Below, piece after piece: positions 38,596 through 48,187 of a DNA stretch of 51,352 nucleotides (the stretch's first letter is position 1; each line of letters opens with the position of its first letter). The notes beneath the pieces are model-generated. The model saw nothing but the letters and a program-made list of their open reading frames with translations, was not told the origin of the DNA and searched no databases. The stretch spans positions 1 to 51,352 of the forward strand of contig CAZKAB010000010.1 in NCBI GenBank assembly GCA_964550615.1, in the 5' to 3' direction. Made by a program: the position numbers and the translations under genes. The DNA comes from M55B144 sp964550615 (GTDB lineage Bacteria > Bipolaricaulota > Bipolaricaulia > UBA7950 > UBA9294).

Positions 38596-39551
38596 TGATC
38601 ATCACAGTCACACTCAATCCAGCAATCGACAAGATCTACTGGGTCGATCAACTGAAGATATGCAATGTCACGCAGGATGAATTCCTCACACGCGCAACGG
38701 CCAGCGACACATCCGCCGGCGGCAAGGGGATCAACATCTCTATCTTCCTTTCCAGACTGGGAGTGGACAATGTGTCGATGGGATTCGTTGGTGGGCACAC
38801 GGGACACGTGGTGGTGCGTGATCTGCGCGACGAAGGCGTCACCACAAACTTCGTATGGGTGGAGGGTGAGACGCGGACGAACGTAACCATTCTCGAACGA
38901 GGTCACGAATATGTCCCCATTCTCTTGAACGAACCGGGCACCCCGATCTCGCCAAACGAGATCGACCGCTTTCTGCGGCGGTACAAGCGCATGCTCAATC
39001 GCGCCACCTGGGTGGTGCTCGCGGGCAGTCTTCCTCCGGGAGTAGATGCTGACATGTACCGGTTGCTGGCTGAGCTGGCGATGGCGGCGGGGGCAAAGGT
39101 CGTCGTCAGCGCGGGAGGCGACGCGTTGACTCGAGCTCTCCGCACCGCCCCGTATCTTGTCAAGCCTGATACTCGCGAGCACATGACGATGGAAGGGGCG
39201 CCCCTCACAACGCGCGATAAGATAATCGAAGCGGGGAAGAAGACCGTCGAGGATGGTGTGGGAATTCTCATTGTCTCGCACGAGGTCACCGGCGACATCG
39301 CCATCACCAAGGACGGTATCTGGGAGATATCCGCGCCGGTCAAGACGACGCAGTTCAAGAATCTAGTCGGAGCCGACGATGTGCTACTAGGCGGCATTCT
39401 GTACATGCTCGACAAGGGAGCGGAATTGGAGCAAGCTCTGCGCTTCGGCATGTCAGCCGGTATTCTCAGCGCTGAATCGAACAAGAAGATATGCGATGAT
39501 CTCGACAAGATCGAAGAGGACATGGCGAACATCTCGGTGAAACGGCTGTAA
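38595..39551 (+). CDS. PfkB family sugar kinase (1-phosphofructokinase/LacC type)
   Basis: A 318-residue ribokinase-fold kinase. The N-terminal VTLNPAIDKIYWVD and SAGGKGINISIFLSRLG are the 1-phosphofructokinase/tagatose-6-phosphate kinase signatures. The second PfkB signature, normally GAGD with the catalytic Asp, reads NLVGADDVLLGGILY: the Asp base is there, but the Gly before it is Asp. This position shapes the anion hole, so activity may differ. ATG 38595 overlaps the stop of miaB. It is in an operon with a CBS protein and a DinG helicase, which does not suggest a phosphotransferase system; no PTS gene is near. Confidence 0.88.
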   Translation: MIITVTLNPAIDKIYWVDQLKICNVTQDEFLTRATASDTSAGGKGINISIFLSRLGVDNVSMGFVGGHTGHVVVRDLRDEGVTTNFVWVEGETRTNVTILERGHEYVPILLNEPGTPISPNEIDRFLRRYKRMLNRATWVVLAGSLPPGVDADMYRLLAELAMAAGAKVVVSAGGDALTRALRTAPYLVKPDTREHMTMEGAPLTTRDKIIEAGKKTVEDGVGILIVSHEVTGDIAITKDGIWEISAPVKTTQFKNLVGADDVLLGGILYMLDKGAELEQALRFGMSAGILSAESNKKICDDLDKIEEDMANISVKRL

Positions 39552-39561
39552 GGAGCTGCAG

Positions 39562-39996
39562 ATGCAAGTTCGCGAAATAATGACAAAAGACCTGACATCA
39601 TGCGAAAAGGACATTTCGGTCCGAGAGCTGATATTCATCCTCGACAGTGCGGGCATCCCCAATATTCCGGTTGTGAACGAGGAAGAGAAGGTCATTGGAT
39701 ACATATCGGAGAAGGACATAATCAAGGCAACCCTTCCCGGTTATTTCGACATGCTTCATACCGCCTCATTCATCCCCGACCTCAATCAGATATCGAAGAA
39801 ACTCGCCCAGATCGCCAACGATCCGATCGAGAAGTACATGCAGCACGACACGCTCGTAGTGACAGAGGAAGACGACGACCTCCAAGCCGCGGACTTGATC
39901 ATCCGCAAAAATCTAAAGACCCTACCCGTTGTAGACAAGGATGGGCGACTCGTCGGCCTGGTCAAGAGAATCGACCTTCTGCGCAATTTGCTCTGA
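39562..39996 (+). CDS. Two-CBS-domain protein
   Basis: A 144-residue stand-alone CBS pair. The first repeat is VREIMTKDLTSCEKDISVRE with AGIPNIPVVNEEEKVIGYISEKDI; the second is IEKYMQHDTLVVTEEDDDLQ with LKTLPVVDKDGRLVGLVKRIDLL. Such pairs bind adenine nucleotides in a cleft and act as energy sensors. AAGGAGC stands before the ATG at 39562, 10 nt after the PfkB stop. The partner could be the kinase upstream or the helicase downstream; neither is proved. Confidence 0.93.
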   Translation: MQVREIMTKDLTSCEKDISVRELIFILDSAGIPNIPVVNEEEKVIGYISEKDIIKATLPGYFDMLHTASFIPDLNQISKKLAQIANDPIEKYMQHDTLVVTEEDDDLQAADLIIRKNLKTLPVVDKDGRLVGLVKRIDLLRNLL

Positions 39997-39997
39997 G

Positions 39998-42484
39998 ATG
40001 CAACAACCTCCATGGGAGAAAGTCGGCCTGGGCCGGATGTCTGTGATCGTAGGCAGAAAACGAACCCTATTCATAGACGGCCTATCCTCGCAGGACAAGC
40101 AATCCAAGCAAGATAAGGGCGTACAAGTTGCCTACGAGGCAAGAGACGAACAGACGATAGACGTTCGCCTGCTGGCGCGCACGCTGCTCCCCACCCTCCC
40201 TGACCACAAGCCGGCAAGCATGTATGCGCACTACGGCATCACAGGCAAGGACGGGCCGGAGCGCATGTTTGAGTTGTTCTCGTCGCTTATCGTCGGGTAC
40301 TTGAAGCTGGCGCCCGATCTACTGGCACTGCTCGCTGAGCTGCTCCCGGCTGCGACGGGCGATCTCGTGCGGCGACTGATCATGTTCGCCAAGACGGAAC
40401 AGGCTTCCGAAGCCGATGAACAGGCACCTTCATTCCCTGCTTCGACCGTTTCTTTGGCCGACGCGCTCTCCCCTACCGGGCCGCTGGCACGTGACCTCTC
40501 CTCGTTCGAGGAGCGATCGGGGCAGGAAGAGATGGCGTACTTGGTCTTCGATGCCCTCTCGCGGTCGGGGACTGCCGTGGTAGAGGCCGGGCCGGGAACC
40601 GGCAAGACGTTCGCCTATCTCATCCCCGCCATTCTCTATCTCCGGGAGCACGCCGATGCCAGAGTCGTCTTGTCGACACGGACCAAACAGCTGCAGGAGC
40701 AGGCGTACGGAAAGGACATCCCGTTCCTCGCCTCGCACCTGTCTCCATCGCTCAAGGTTGCGCTTCTCAAGGGGAGGAGAAACTACGTCTGTCTCAGGCG
40801 TTGGCAAGCGACGCTTGGTGAACTAATCGAGGGTCTGGAACGCGACCTTCTCCACAGTCTTGCGCCACTGGCGCGGTGGTTGTTTGAGACGACTACCGGC
40901 GATATCGAAGAGAACAGCGCGTTTCTTTCCGACGCCAAAGCGCGCAGTCTCTGGTATAGACTGTATGACGATCCGCATCGCTGCCTCGGGAGCTTCTGCG
41001 AGTTCTACGACGAATGTTTCTCTATAGCCGCTCGCCGCCGCGCAAGGAAGGCCGATCTCGTCGTGGTGAACCACGCACTTCTTCTTGCCGATCAACAAAT
41101 GGATCAGGGGATTCTCGGCGAGTATCAGTTCCTGATCGTCGACGAGGCACATGCACTGGAGACGGCCGCCAGGCAGGCGTTCACGATCACACTAACAGAG
41201 CATGTCGTGGACTCGTTGCTGCGTGCGATCGAGCATCCACTCGGCCGGCGTACCGGCGGCTGGCTGTCACGCCTCCCTCTATCGCGCACCGACGACAAAA
41301 TCAGGCGCGCGCATGATATTGGTTCTTCGTTGCGGAAAGGAAACGCAAGCCTGTTTGCGTCGATCGCACAGAAGCTCCCTCCCGGGCGAGGACGCTCTCC
41401 CGACCTTTCACCGTTTCAAGGGGAGATGATCGCTATCATGCAAGGGCTGGATGCGCTGACAAGATCGATCGAGACGCTTTCGGATCTTGTGGACTCTCAA
41501 GAGAACAAGCGCGAGGCGGACGGACTCATCGCAGAGGCGGATGGCATAGTGCGTGCGTTCGACAAGATCTTTTCCGCTCCAGATGAGAACAGCGTGTGTT
41601 GGTATGAGTTCATCGGAGATGAACCGTACCTTCACTATTCACCGCTTACCGTTGCCCCGTTCCTTGAGGACAAGCTCTTTCCTCATCTTGCATCACTCAC
41701 ACTGACATCAGCCACCCTTTCGCAGGGTGGGGACTTTCGGTATCTTGACGACTCTCTCGGCCTGAAGTCAGCACCGGGAGAGGCAAGTTACGCTGTTGTC
41801 GCAAGCCCGTTTTCCTACGAGGAGAAGATGCGCATGCTCTTCACCGATTTCTTGCCTCCGGTGACCGCGCCGACCGACACATACGCCGCCGCTATTGCCG
41901 ATTGCGTTCAGCAGCTCCTCACCGCTACAGATTGCAAGATCATGGTTCTCTTCACTTCGTATAGGTTGCTGCGGGCCGTGCACGAGGCAATCGGGAGTGA
42001 CGTTCTCACCCTTGCTCAAGGTGTGGACGGACCACGCGCCAAGCTGGTCGCCCGCTTCAAAAGCGCAAAGAAGGGGACAATTCTTCTTGGCACGGACAGT
42101 TTCTGGGAGGGCGTCGACCTACCCGGAGACGCGCTGGAACTCCTCATTATCACGAGGCTTCCATTCCCCGTCCCTACCGATCCCGTATTCTCCGCTCTCG
42201 CTGACAGATTGTCCGCCAACGGCAGGGATGCATTCCACGATCTGTCGCTGCCGCAGGCGATACTCAAGCTGCGCCAGGGAGTGGGGCGCCTCATTCGCAC
42301 AACAAGCGATCGTGGCATCATTATCATCACGGATCAACGAATCACGAGCAAGAGCTACGGTCAACGTTTTGCCGCCGCCCTTCCGATCGCCGGTACGAAC
42401 ATCAGCGATATGGAAGGCCTCATCTCAGAGGTGGAACAGTGGTTCGCCACCGCGCCGACGGATCGGGCGAAGAACAAACCGTAG
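39998..42484 (+). CDS. dinG: DinG-type Fe-S DNA helicase
   Basis: An 828-residue superfamily 2 helicase. Walker A EAGPGTGKTFAYLIPAILY, the Fe-S cysteines in NYVCLRRW and the group RCLGSFC-EFYDEC, DEAH box FLIVDEAHALE, motif V-like LLGTDSFWEGVDLPG and motif VI LRQGVGRLIRTTSDRG are all present. This is the XPD-like set of DinG, a 5'-3' helicase that unwinds R-loops and forked DNA. An N-terminal 200-residue domain precedes the helicase, without the exonuclease motifs of the Firmicutes DinG type. ATG 39998 follows the CBS stop by one nt; a later in-frame ATG at 40037 is an alternative. Confidence 0.92.
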   Translation: MQQPPWEKVGLGRMSVIVGRKRTLFIDGLSSQDKQSKQDKGVQVAYEARDEQTIDVRLLARTLLPTLPDHKPASMYAHYGITGKDGPERMFELFSSLIVGYLKLAPDLLALLAELLPAATGDLVRRLIMFAKTEQASEADEQAPSFPASTVSLADALSPTGPLARDLSSFEERSGQEEMAYLVFDALSRSGTAVVEAGPGTGKTFAYLIPAILYLREHADARVVLSTRTKQLQEQAYGKDIPFLASHLSPSLKVALLKGRRNYVCLRRWQATLGELIEGLERDLLHSLAPLARWLFETTTGDIEENSAFLSDAKARSLWYRLYDDPHRCLGSFCEFYDECFSIAARRRARKADLVVVNHALLLADQQMDQGILGEYQFLIVDEAHALETAARQAFTITLTEHVVDSLLRAIEHPLGRRTGGWLSRLPLSRTDDKIRRAHDIGSSLRKGNASLFASIAQKLPPGRGRSPDLSPFQGEMIAIMQGLDALTRSIETLSDLVDSQENKREADGLIAEADGIVRAFDKIFSAPDENSVCWYEFIGDEPYLHYSPLTVAPFLEDKLFPHLASLTLTSATLSQGGDFRYLDDSLGLKSAPGEASYAVVASPFSYEEKMRMLFTDFLPPVTAPTDTYAAAIADCVQQLLTATDCKIMVLFTSYRLLRAVHEAIGSDVLTLAQGVDGPRAKLVARFKSAKKGTILLGTDSFWEGVDLPGDALELLIITRLPFPVPTDPVFSALADRLSANGRDAFHDLSLPQAILKLRQGVGRLIRTTSDRGIIIITDQRITSKSYGQRFAAALPIAGTNISDMEGLISEVEQWFATAPTDRAKNKP

Positions 42485-42517
42485 GGAAGGTGCGCGTGCA
42501 AGTGTAGATGCTTGCGA

Positions 42518-42546
42518 TTGACTTTGGCCGTATGCGGCGATACAAT
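42518..42546 (+). promoter_or_regulatory. Promoter of the GT2-rpiB unit
   Basis: TTGACT (42518-42523), 17 nt, TACAAT (42541-42546). The predicted start near 42553 leaves a leader of about 46 nt in which no ribosome site is seen. Confidence 0.65.
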
Positions 42547-42598
42547 CACTTTCCTGGGGCAACTAACATCTCGACTTGTCTATTCCATTCTTATAGTC

Positions 42599-43234
42599 AT
42601 GAAAATAACCGCAATAGTGCCTGCTTACAATGAAGCTTGCCGAATCGGCGCGGTACTCCGTCCACTTGTAGAATGTACTGCTGTGGACGAGGTCATAGTC
42701 ATTGATGATGGCTCGGACGATGGGACAGCCTCTGTCGCGAAGCAGTTTCCGGTGCAGGTGATCAGCCTGGCGGAGAACTGTGGTAAGGCAAAGGCTCTTG
42801 ACGAAGGGGTATCACGAGCAAGGAACGATCTACTGCTCTTTCTGGACGCCGATCTTGTTGGATTGAGCAAAGAGCACGTCATGCGGTTCATCGACGCTTA
42901 CGTTGACACAGGTGCAGACATGGTCGTCGGGGTATTCGCCAACGGGCGCAAGAACACAGATTTCGCACAGAAGTTCAATCCCTACGCTTCCGGTCAACGA
43001 ATCTTGACTAAACGACTGTGGCAAAGGGCCAAAGCAAACGTGCACGAGATGAACTTTGGTATAGAGTTCGCCCTGTCAAAGCTGGCGGTTAAGGAAGGGT
43101 GGACACAGGAAAAAGTGAAACTGGAAGGGGTTACGCATGTCCTCAAGGAGGAGAAGCGAGGTTTCTCAGCTGGAATTCGCGAACGATTCAGGATGTATGG
43201 GGACATGATCAAGTGGCTGTTCAAGAAAATCTAA
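42599..43234 (+). CDS. Family 2 glycosyltransferase
   Basis: A 211-residue GT-A fold transferase: ITAIVPAYNEACRIG at the start, VIVIDDGSDDGTASVA, LFLDADLVGL (DxD-type metal site, DAD), and a shorter acceptor region ending with RFRMYGDMIKWLFKKI. No transmembrane anchor is seen. It resembles the small polyprenol-phosphate and cytosolic GT2 enzymes; the acceptor cannot be named. There is no ribosome site before ATG 42599. The stop is 1 nt from rpiB, so translation is probably linked. Confidence 0.85.
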   Translation: MKITAIVPAYNEACRIGAVLRPLVECTAVDEVIVIDDGSDDGTASVAKQFPVQVISLAENCGKAKALDEGVSRARNDLLLFLDADLVGLSKEHVMRFIDAYVDTGADMVVGVFANGRKNTDFAQKFNPYASGQRILTKRLWQRAKANVHEMNFGIEFALSKLAVKEGWTQEKVKLEGVTHVLKEEKRGFSAGIRERFRMYGDMIKWLFKKI

Positions 43235-43235
43235 T

Positions 43236-43658
43236 ATGAAGATAATCATCGGCTGCGATCATGCCGGAGTTGAGCTGAAGCACACGCTGCTCGCTTCCGC
43301 TCTGCAAACTCACATGGTAATCGATGTGGGGACGGATTCATCTGCATCGGTCGACTACCCCGACATCGCCCACAAGGTGGCGCAAGCAGTCGCCGCCGGC
43401 GACGCCGAACGCGGGATCCTTATCTGCGGAACGGGGATAGGGATGGCTATGGCGGCCGGGAAAGTGAAAGGGATTCGCGCCGCCCGTTGCGGCGAACCAT
43501 ATTCGGCTGAGTTGAGCCGACGGCACAACGACGCCAACGTGCTCTGTCTCGGCGCGCGGGTCACAGGAAGCGGCATGGCGGAACAGATCGTCGCCAGATG
43601 GCTCTCCACTCCGTTTGACGGCGGCCGGCACGCCCGCCGTGTCGGAAAGATCGAGTAA
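43236..43658 (+). CDS. rpiB: Ribose-5-phosphate isomerase B
   Basis: A 140-residue enzyme of the RpiB/LacAB family that interconverts ribose 5-phosphate and ribulose 5-phosphate. Seen: IIIGCDHAGVELKHTL, DVGTDSSASVDYPDIAHKVA, GILICGTGIGMAMAAGKVKGIRA (Cys is the catalytic residue) and HNDANVLCLGARV. ATG 43236 is one nt after the GT2 stop. Its place beside a glycosyltransferase and an ion exchanger does not suggest a special sugar pathway. Confidence 0.96.
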   Translation: MKIIIGCDHAGVELKHTLLASALQTHMVIDVGTDSSASVDYPDIAHKVAQAVAAGDAERGILICGTGIGMAMAAGKVKGIRAARCGEPYSAELSRRHNDANVLCLGARVTGSGMAEQIVARWLSTPFDGGRHARRVGKIE

Positions 43659-43691
43659 GAAGCGACACACAGCAAGGAGTCCAGTTACGTA

Positions 43692-44690
43692 ATGGCTATA
43701 GATTGGCTCATCTTCATTCTGTGCTCTTCAGCGATCGTCTTCGCAGGAATCAGACTCGCCTCATTCGGCGACGCAATCGGAAGACGCACCGGCATTGGAC
43801 GCGGATGGATCGGGCTCCTGTTCCTGGCGACGATCACGTCGATACCTGAGCTGACGGCGACAATAACCGGCGCCACGATCAATGTGCCGAATATCGCAAT
43901 CGGCGACGCCCTGGGAAGCAATCTGTTCAACATAGTCATCATAGCAATCATCGACATCCTTCTGCTTAGCCAGGGCCCGCTCTTGCGCAAGGTAAAGCCT
44001 TACCACGTAGCGAGCGGCGGCTTCGCGATCGTGCTCACAGTCCTCGCAATAGCGGGAATCGAGATCTTTCCAGATGCAGCGGTGTTCGGGATCAGCCCGG
44101 TGAGCTTTGCGATTCTTCTTCTCTACGTATTTGCGGTCTTCCTCTTGTTCCGGATAGAGAAAAGGGAAGCGGCAAGCGAATCGGAAACTCGTGCGACAAT
44201 GTCGTTTTCGCGCGCGGTTGCGGGATTCGTCCTCAGTGCGGCGGTGATTATCGTCGCCGGCATCTTCCTCATCCACGCAAGCAAGAACATTGCCGTTGCG
44301 ACTTCACTATCGGCATCATTCATGGGAGCGATTCTTATTGCAATCGTCACATCGCTCCCCGAACTGGCAACGTCGATCGGAGCATTCCGTATCGGCGAGT
44401 ACGACATGATCGTGGGCAACCTTTTCGGTTCGAACATGTTCAACATTCTGACGATCTTCTTCGCCGACGTAGCCTTCCGTCGCGGCTCCATATTCTCAGG
44501 CCTGGGGAATGGCGCCAGTGATCAGCTGATAACGGCATCCCTTGGAATCGGCATAACGGCGATCGCCGTCATCGCAATTGCGTACCGCTCGAATCGTCGG
44601 GTTCTGGGGATGGGAGCCGACGCCTTGTTCATTTTGGCCGCATACGTCGTAAGTGCATGCTTGATTGTCATCAGAGGAATAAACGCTTAA
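43692..44690 (+). CDS. Calcium/sodium antiporter (CaCA family, YrbG-like)
   Basis: A 332-residue membrane exchanger with ten hydrophobic segments in two inverted halves. The alpha repeats are ATITSIPELTATITGAT with IGDALGSNLFNIVIIA, and IVTSLPELATSIGAF with VGNLFGSNMFNILTIF; the Glu residues of the ion site are in both repeats. Such proteins exchange Ca2+ for Na+ or H+. A GGAGT precedes ATG 43692. The hydrophilic loop between the halves (residues 150-175) is charged, as in family members. rho follows after 14 nt. Confidence 0.92.
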   Translation: MAIDWLIFILCSSAIVFAGIRLASFGDAIGRRTGIGRGWIGLLFLATITSIPELTATITGATINVPNIAIGDALGSNLFNIVIIAIIDILLLSQGPLLRKVKPYHVASGGFAIVLTVLAIAGIEIFPDAAVFGISPVSFAILLLYVFAVFLLFRIEKREAASESETRATMSFSRAVAGFVLSAAVIIVAGIFLIHASKNIAVATSLSASFMGAILIAIVTSLPELATSIGAFRIGEYDMIVGNLFGSNMFNILTIFFADVAFRRGSIFSGLGNGASDQLITASLGIGITAIAVIAIAYRSNRRVLGMGADALFILAAYVVSACLIVIRGINA

Positions 44691-44704
44691 GGTGGTGTTA
44701 GAAG

Positions 44705-45955
44705 ATGGAACTCTCTCAATTGCGAACACAAAATATTGAAGAATTGCAGACGCTGGCGAAATCGTTCAAGTTGCGAAACGGGAGCCAGCTCGGTAAGGAG
44801 GATCTGCGTCGAACGATCATGCTGCATCTCGCCAAGACAAACGACCTCCACCTGGACGACGGACTGCTGGAGATCCTGCCGGATGGCTATGGATTCCTTC
44901 GAGGCGGTGACTGTCTGCCGGAGAAGAACGACATCTACGTTTCCCCGTCTCAGATAAAGCGCTTCGGCCTTCGCGACGGCGATGTGGTATCCGGTGCGAT
45001 ACGGTCGCCCAAGAACGACGAGCGGTACTTCGCGCTTGCGAAGGTGGGAATGGTCGATGGCAGCACGCCGGAAGAGGCGCGACGACGTCCTAATTTCCGC
45101 GAACTGACGCCATTACATCCCGACGAGCACCTGCAGTTGGAACACGACCCGAAGGACATGTCCACCCGCATCATCGACCTGTTTTGCCCGATCGGAAAGG
45201 GACAACGCGGGCTGATCGTCTCCCCACCAAAGGCCGGGAAGACGACGCTTCTGAAGCAGATTGCACGCGGAATCAACGCCAATCACCCAGAGATCAAGCT
45301 GTTCGTTCTCCTCGTCGACGAGCGCCCGGAGGAAGTAACCGACTTCAGCCGCTCCATCGAGAACGGTGAAGTGGTTGCGGCGACGTTCGACCAAGAGCCG
45401 CGCCACCACACCCGCATCTCCGAGCTGGTCACCAATCGCGCCAAGCGACTGGTGGAAGCGGGGACCGACGTAGTCATCCTCATGGATTCAATCACTCGTC
45501 TTGCTCGGGCCTACAACCTCTCCGTTCCTTCATCGGGCAAGCTCCTCTCCGGCGGAATGGACCCAACAGCGCTGTACAAACCAAAGGAGTTTTTCGGCGC
45601 CGCCCGCAACATCGAGGAGGGAGGAAGCCTGACGATAATCGCCACCGCACTCGTAGACACGGGGAGCAAGCTGGATCAAGTCGTGTTCGAGGAGTTCAAG
45701 GGAACGGGGAACATGGAGTTGATCCTCGACAGGAACCTCTCGAACAAACGCGTCTACCCGGCCATTGATGTCGAGCAGAGCGGCACAAGGAAGGAAGAGC
45801 TCCTTCTTCCGGCCAAGGTATTGAACCGCGTATGGATTCTGCGTAAGATGATGAGTAATCTAAATGACACTCAACAAGCAATGGAGTTTATAAAGAGTAA
45901 GATGGAGGCAACAAAGGACAACGAGCAGTTCCTCGAGTTGATGAGCAGTGACTGA
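44705..45955 (+). CDS. rho: Transcription termination factor Rho
   Basis: A 416-residue hexameric RNA helicase. The N-terminal domain (LSQLRTQNIEELQTLAKSFK) and the RNA-binding cold-shock fold (GYGFLRGGDCLPEKNDIYVS) are normal. The P-loop is SPPKAGKTTLLKQIARG, the Walker B region is GTDVVILMDSITRLARAYN, and the Q-loop region and R-loop (GGSLTIIATALVDTGSKLD) are intact. The length is standard and there is no insert. It overlaps the LysM-M23 gene by 8 nt; they are part of a rho-M23-murA-hflX unit. Confidence 0.98.
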   Translation: MELSQLRTQNIEELQTLAKSFKLRNGSQLGKEDLRRTIMLHLAKTNDLHLDDGLLEILPDGYGFLRGGDCLPEKNDIYVSPSQIKRFGLRDGDVVSGAIRSPKNDERYFALAKVGMVDGSTPEEARRRPNFRELTPLHPDEHLQLEHDPKDMSTRIIDLFCPIGKGQRGLIVSPPKAGKTTLLKQIARGINANHPEIKLFVLLVDERPEEVTDFSRSIENGEVVAATFDQEPRHHTRISELVTNRAKRLVEAGTDVVILMDSITRLARAYNLSVPSSGKLLSGGMDPTALYKPKEFFGAARNIEEGGSLTIIATALVDTGSKLDQVVFEEFKGTGNMELILDRNLSNKRVYPAIDVEQSGTRKEELLLPAKVLNRVWILRKMMSNLNDTQQAMEFIKSKMEATKDNEQFLELMSSD

Positions 45956-46940
45956 GAAGAAACCGATTCGCAAAGATCGCGTTCTACTGGCGCTCCTCTT
46001 CGTTGTCACCATTATTCTGGTCCCTATTCTTCTTACTTCCGGGGGATCGGATACGGTTACTCCTGTTACGACCACCGGCGATCAAACTGTGGGAGTAATG
46101 ACGGGGACACCCGCCATGCCGCCGGTAGAAGAGACCACTCCGTCCGAACAATCCCCTCCATCGGAAGAGAATACCACGGGGACGGAAGCGACACAGCCCA
46201 CGGCGACGACACTTGTCACACACGTGGTTCAAGCGGGTGAGACCTTAGCAAGCATCGCCGCGCAGCTGAACGTAACCGCAATGGAAATCATGGCCGACAA
46301 TCAACTGGTCACGGCCGATGCGATTGAGCCCGGCATGACGTTGAAAGTCTCTTCAGAAGGGGTACTCCACCTCATCAAGAGTGGACAAACGCTTACTGAT
46401 ATTTCCACTACTTATGGCGTGTCGGTCACTCAGATCACTCAAGCAAACGCGATCAATGATCCGGCGCGCATCTTCGCCGGCGAGACGATCATCATTCCAG
46501 GCGCAACGACCGATCTATGGGCAGAGGTTGTCAAACTCTCACACGGTCAGAAGACTAGGTTCATCTGGCCGGCAGAGGGAGACATAACGTCTCCGTTTGG
46601 CTGGCGCGACAATCCCGTTCTTGGTATTCACGAGCACCACAATGGGATCGACATCGACGTTCCGCTGGGAACTACAGTCCGCGCCGCCGCCGCAGGCAAG
46701 GTGTACTTCGCCGGCGACAACGAAGGGTACGGCACAACCGTCATCCTAAGGCATGCGGACGATTACTACAGCGTCTACGGCCACCTGTCGACGATCCTCG
46801 TGAAGACCGGCCAATTCGTCGAGATGGGGCAGCCGATTGCCGAATCGGGGAATACCGGCACATCGACCGGGCCGCATCTACACTTCGAAGTTCGAAACGG
46901 CGAGTTCCCGGTGGATCCGATGCGCTATCTCCCCAACTGA
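45948..46940 (+). CDS. LysM and M23 peptidase cell-wall protein
   Basis: A 330-residue envelope protein with one N-terminal helix (about 12-30, LLALLFVVTIILVPILL), a Thr/Pro/Glu-rich linker, two LysM repeats (THVVQAGETLASIAAQLNVT and LIKSGQTLTDISTTYGVSV) and a C-terminal M23 domain: GIHEHHNGIDIDVPLGT (Hx3D zinc site) and GPHLHFEVRNG (HxH). All zinc residues are present, so it should cleave peptide cross-links or act as an activator. The GTG at 45948 starts inside the rho stop region. The murA start overlaps its stop (TGATG). Confidence 0.93.
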   Translation: MTEKKPIRKDRVLLALLFVVTIILVPILLTSGGSDTVTPVTTTGDQTVGVMTGTPAMPPVEETTPSEQSPPSEENTTGTEATQPTATTLVTHVVQAGETLASIAAQLNVTAMEIMADNQLVTADAIEPGMTLKVSSEGVLHLIKSGQTLTDISTTYGVSVTQITQANAINDPARIFAGETIIIPGATTDLWAEVVKLSHGQKTRFIWPAEGDITSPFGWRDNPVLGIHEHHNGIDIDVPLGTTVRAAAAGKVYFAGDNEGYGTTVILRHADDYYSVYGHLSTILVKTGQFVEMGQPIAESGNTGTSTGPHLHFEVRNGEFPVDPMRYLPN

Positions 46941-48187
46941 TGGAGCACTTCGAAATCCGGGGAGGAACTCCGCTCTCTGGAAGCATCACCATATCCGGCG
47001 CTAAGAACGCCGCCCTTCCCGCCTGCGTCGCCTCGATTCTCACCGACAGCGAGATCAGTCTCGCCCATATTCCTCAGCTGCGCGATGTGGCCACAATTCT
47101 TGATACTATCTCGTCACTTGGGAAGCGAGTGGAGCGCGACCGAGATACCATAAGGATAATCGATACCGGCGTTCTGCGGGAAGAGGCACAGGCGCGGTTT
47201 GTCGAACAGATGCGTGCATCGTTCCTCGTGCTTGGTCCCCTTGTCGCTCGCCTCGGTCGCGCCGTGGTGCCGCTGCCGGGAGGATGCAGGATCGGGACCC
47301 GTCCCGTCGATCTGCACTTGTACGGCCTGCGACAATTGGGTGCGCGCGTAGAAGAGTTGCCGCGCGCGGTCGTTGTCACCGCGGATCGTTTGCGCGGAGC
47401 AACGATTCGACTTCCGTTTCCATCCGTAGGGGCAACGGAACAGATCCTGATGACGGCCACACTCGCCGACGGCGAGACGCTAATCGAGAACCCATCCTGG
47501 GAACCTGAAGTGATGGACTTGGTGGAACTTCTGAGGAAGATGGGCGGCAACATCGAAAGCGATGAAGGAACCCTTCGTATCACGGGAGTGGAGCGGCTTC
47601 ATGCCGCCGAGCACGCCGTGATACCGGATCGCATGGAGGCGGGAACATACCTCATCGCCGGCGCGATCACGAGAGGGACGGTAACGGTGCGCAACGTTAT
47701 TCCGGAACACCTTCGTTCTCTGGCCGGATTGTTCGAGAAGATGGGGCTTGACGTAGACGTAGCGGAAGGCGCCATTACTCTCTCAGCAGACGGACGCCCG
47801 CGCCCGCTTAACATATCCACCGCACCGTATCCCGGCATTCCCACCGACCTGCAGCCACCTTTGGTCTCCCTGCTCAGCCTTGCCACCGGCGTGAGCATCG
47901 TAGAAGAACGGATCTTCGAGCATAGATTCTCCTACACAGATCCCCTGCGCGCGATGGGCGCAAGAATCGAGGTCGCCGAGCGCACCGCTAAGATTGAAGG
48001 AGTGGAGACCTTGCGTGCAGTGAGCGCAAGCGCGCCGGACATCCGAGGCGGAGCCGCGATAGTGCTCGCCGCTCTTGCCGCAAATGGAACGAGCACAATC
48101 ACGAACCTAGATCAGATCGACCGTGGCTACGAGGACATGGCCACAAGATTGCAGACACTTGGGGGAAGAATTGAACGAATCACGTAG
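46940..48187 (+). CDS. murA: UDP-N-acetylglucosamine 1-carboxyvinyltransferase
   Basis: A 415-residue enzyme for the first committed step of peptidoglycan synthesis, transferring enolpyruvate to UDP-GlcNAc. Seen: ISGAKNAALPACVASIL near the start, VPLPGGCRIGTRPVDLHLYG containing the catalytic Cys (fosfomycin target), SVGATEQILMTATLADG and TDLQPPLVSLLSLA. The Cys is present, so sensitivity to fosfomycin is expected. ATG 46940 overlaps the M23 stop by one nt. The C-terminus overlaps the TTG start of hflX by 17 nt. Confidence 0.97.
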   Translation: MEHFEIRGGTPLSGSITISGAKNAALPACVASILTDSEISLAHIPQLRDVATILDTISSLGKRVERDRDTIRIIDTGVLREEAQARFVEQMRASFLVLGPLVARLGRAVVPLPGGCRIGTRPVDLHLYGLRQLGARVEELPRAVVVTADRLRGATIRLPFPSVGATEQILMTATLADGETLIENPSWEPEVMDLVELLRKMGGNIESDEGTLRITGVERLHAAEHAVIPDRMEAGTYLIAGAITRGTVTVRNVIPEHLRSLAGLFEKMGLDVDVAEGAITLSADGRPRPLNISTAPYPGIPTDLQPPLVSLLSLATGVSIVEERIFEHRFSYTDPLRAMGARIEVAERTAKIEGVETLRAVSASAPDIRGGAAIVLAALAANGTSTITNLDQIDRGYEDMATRLQTLGGRIERIT

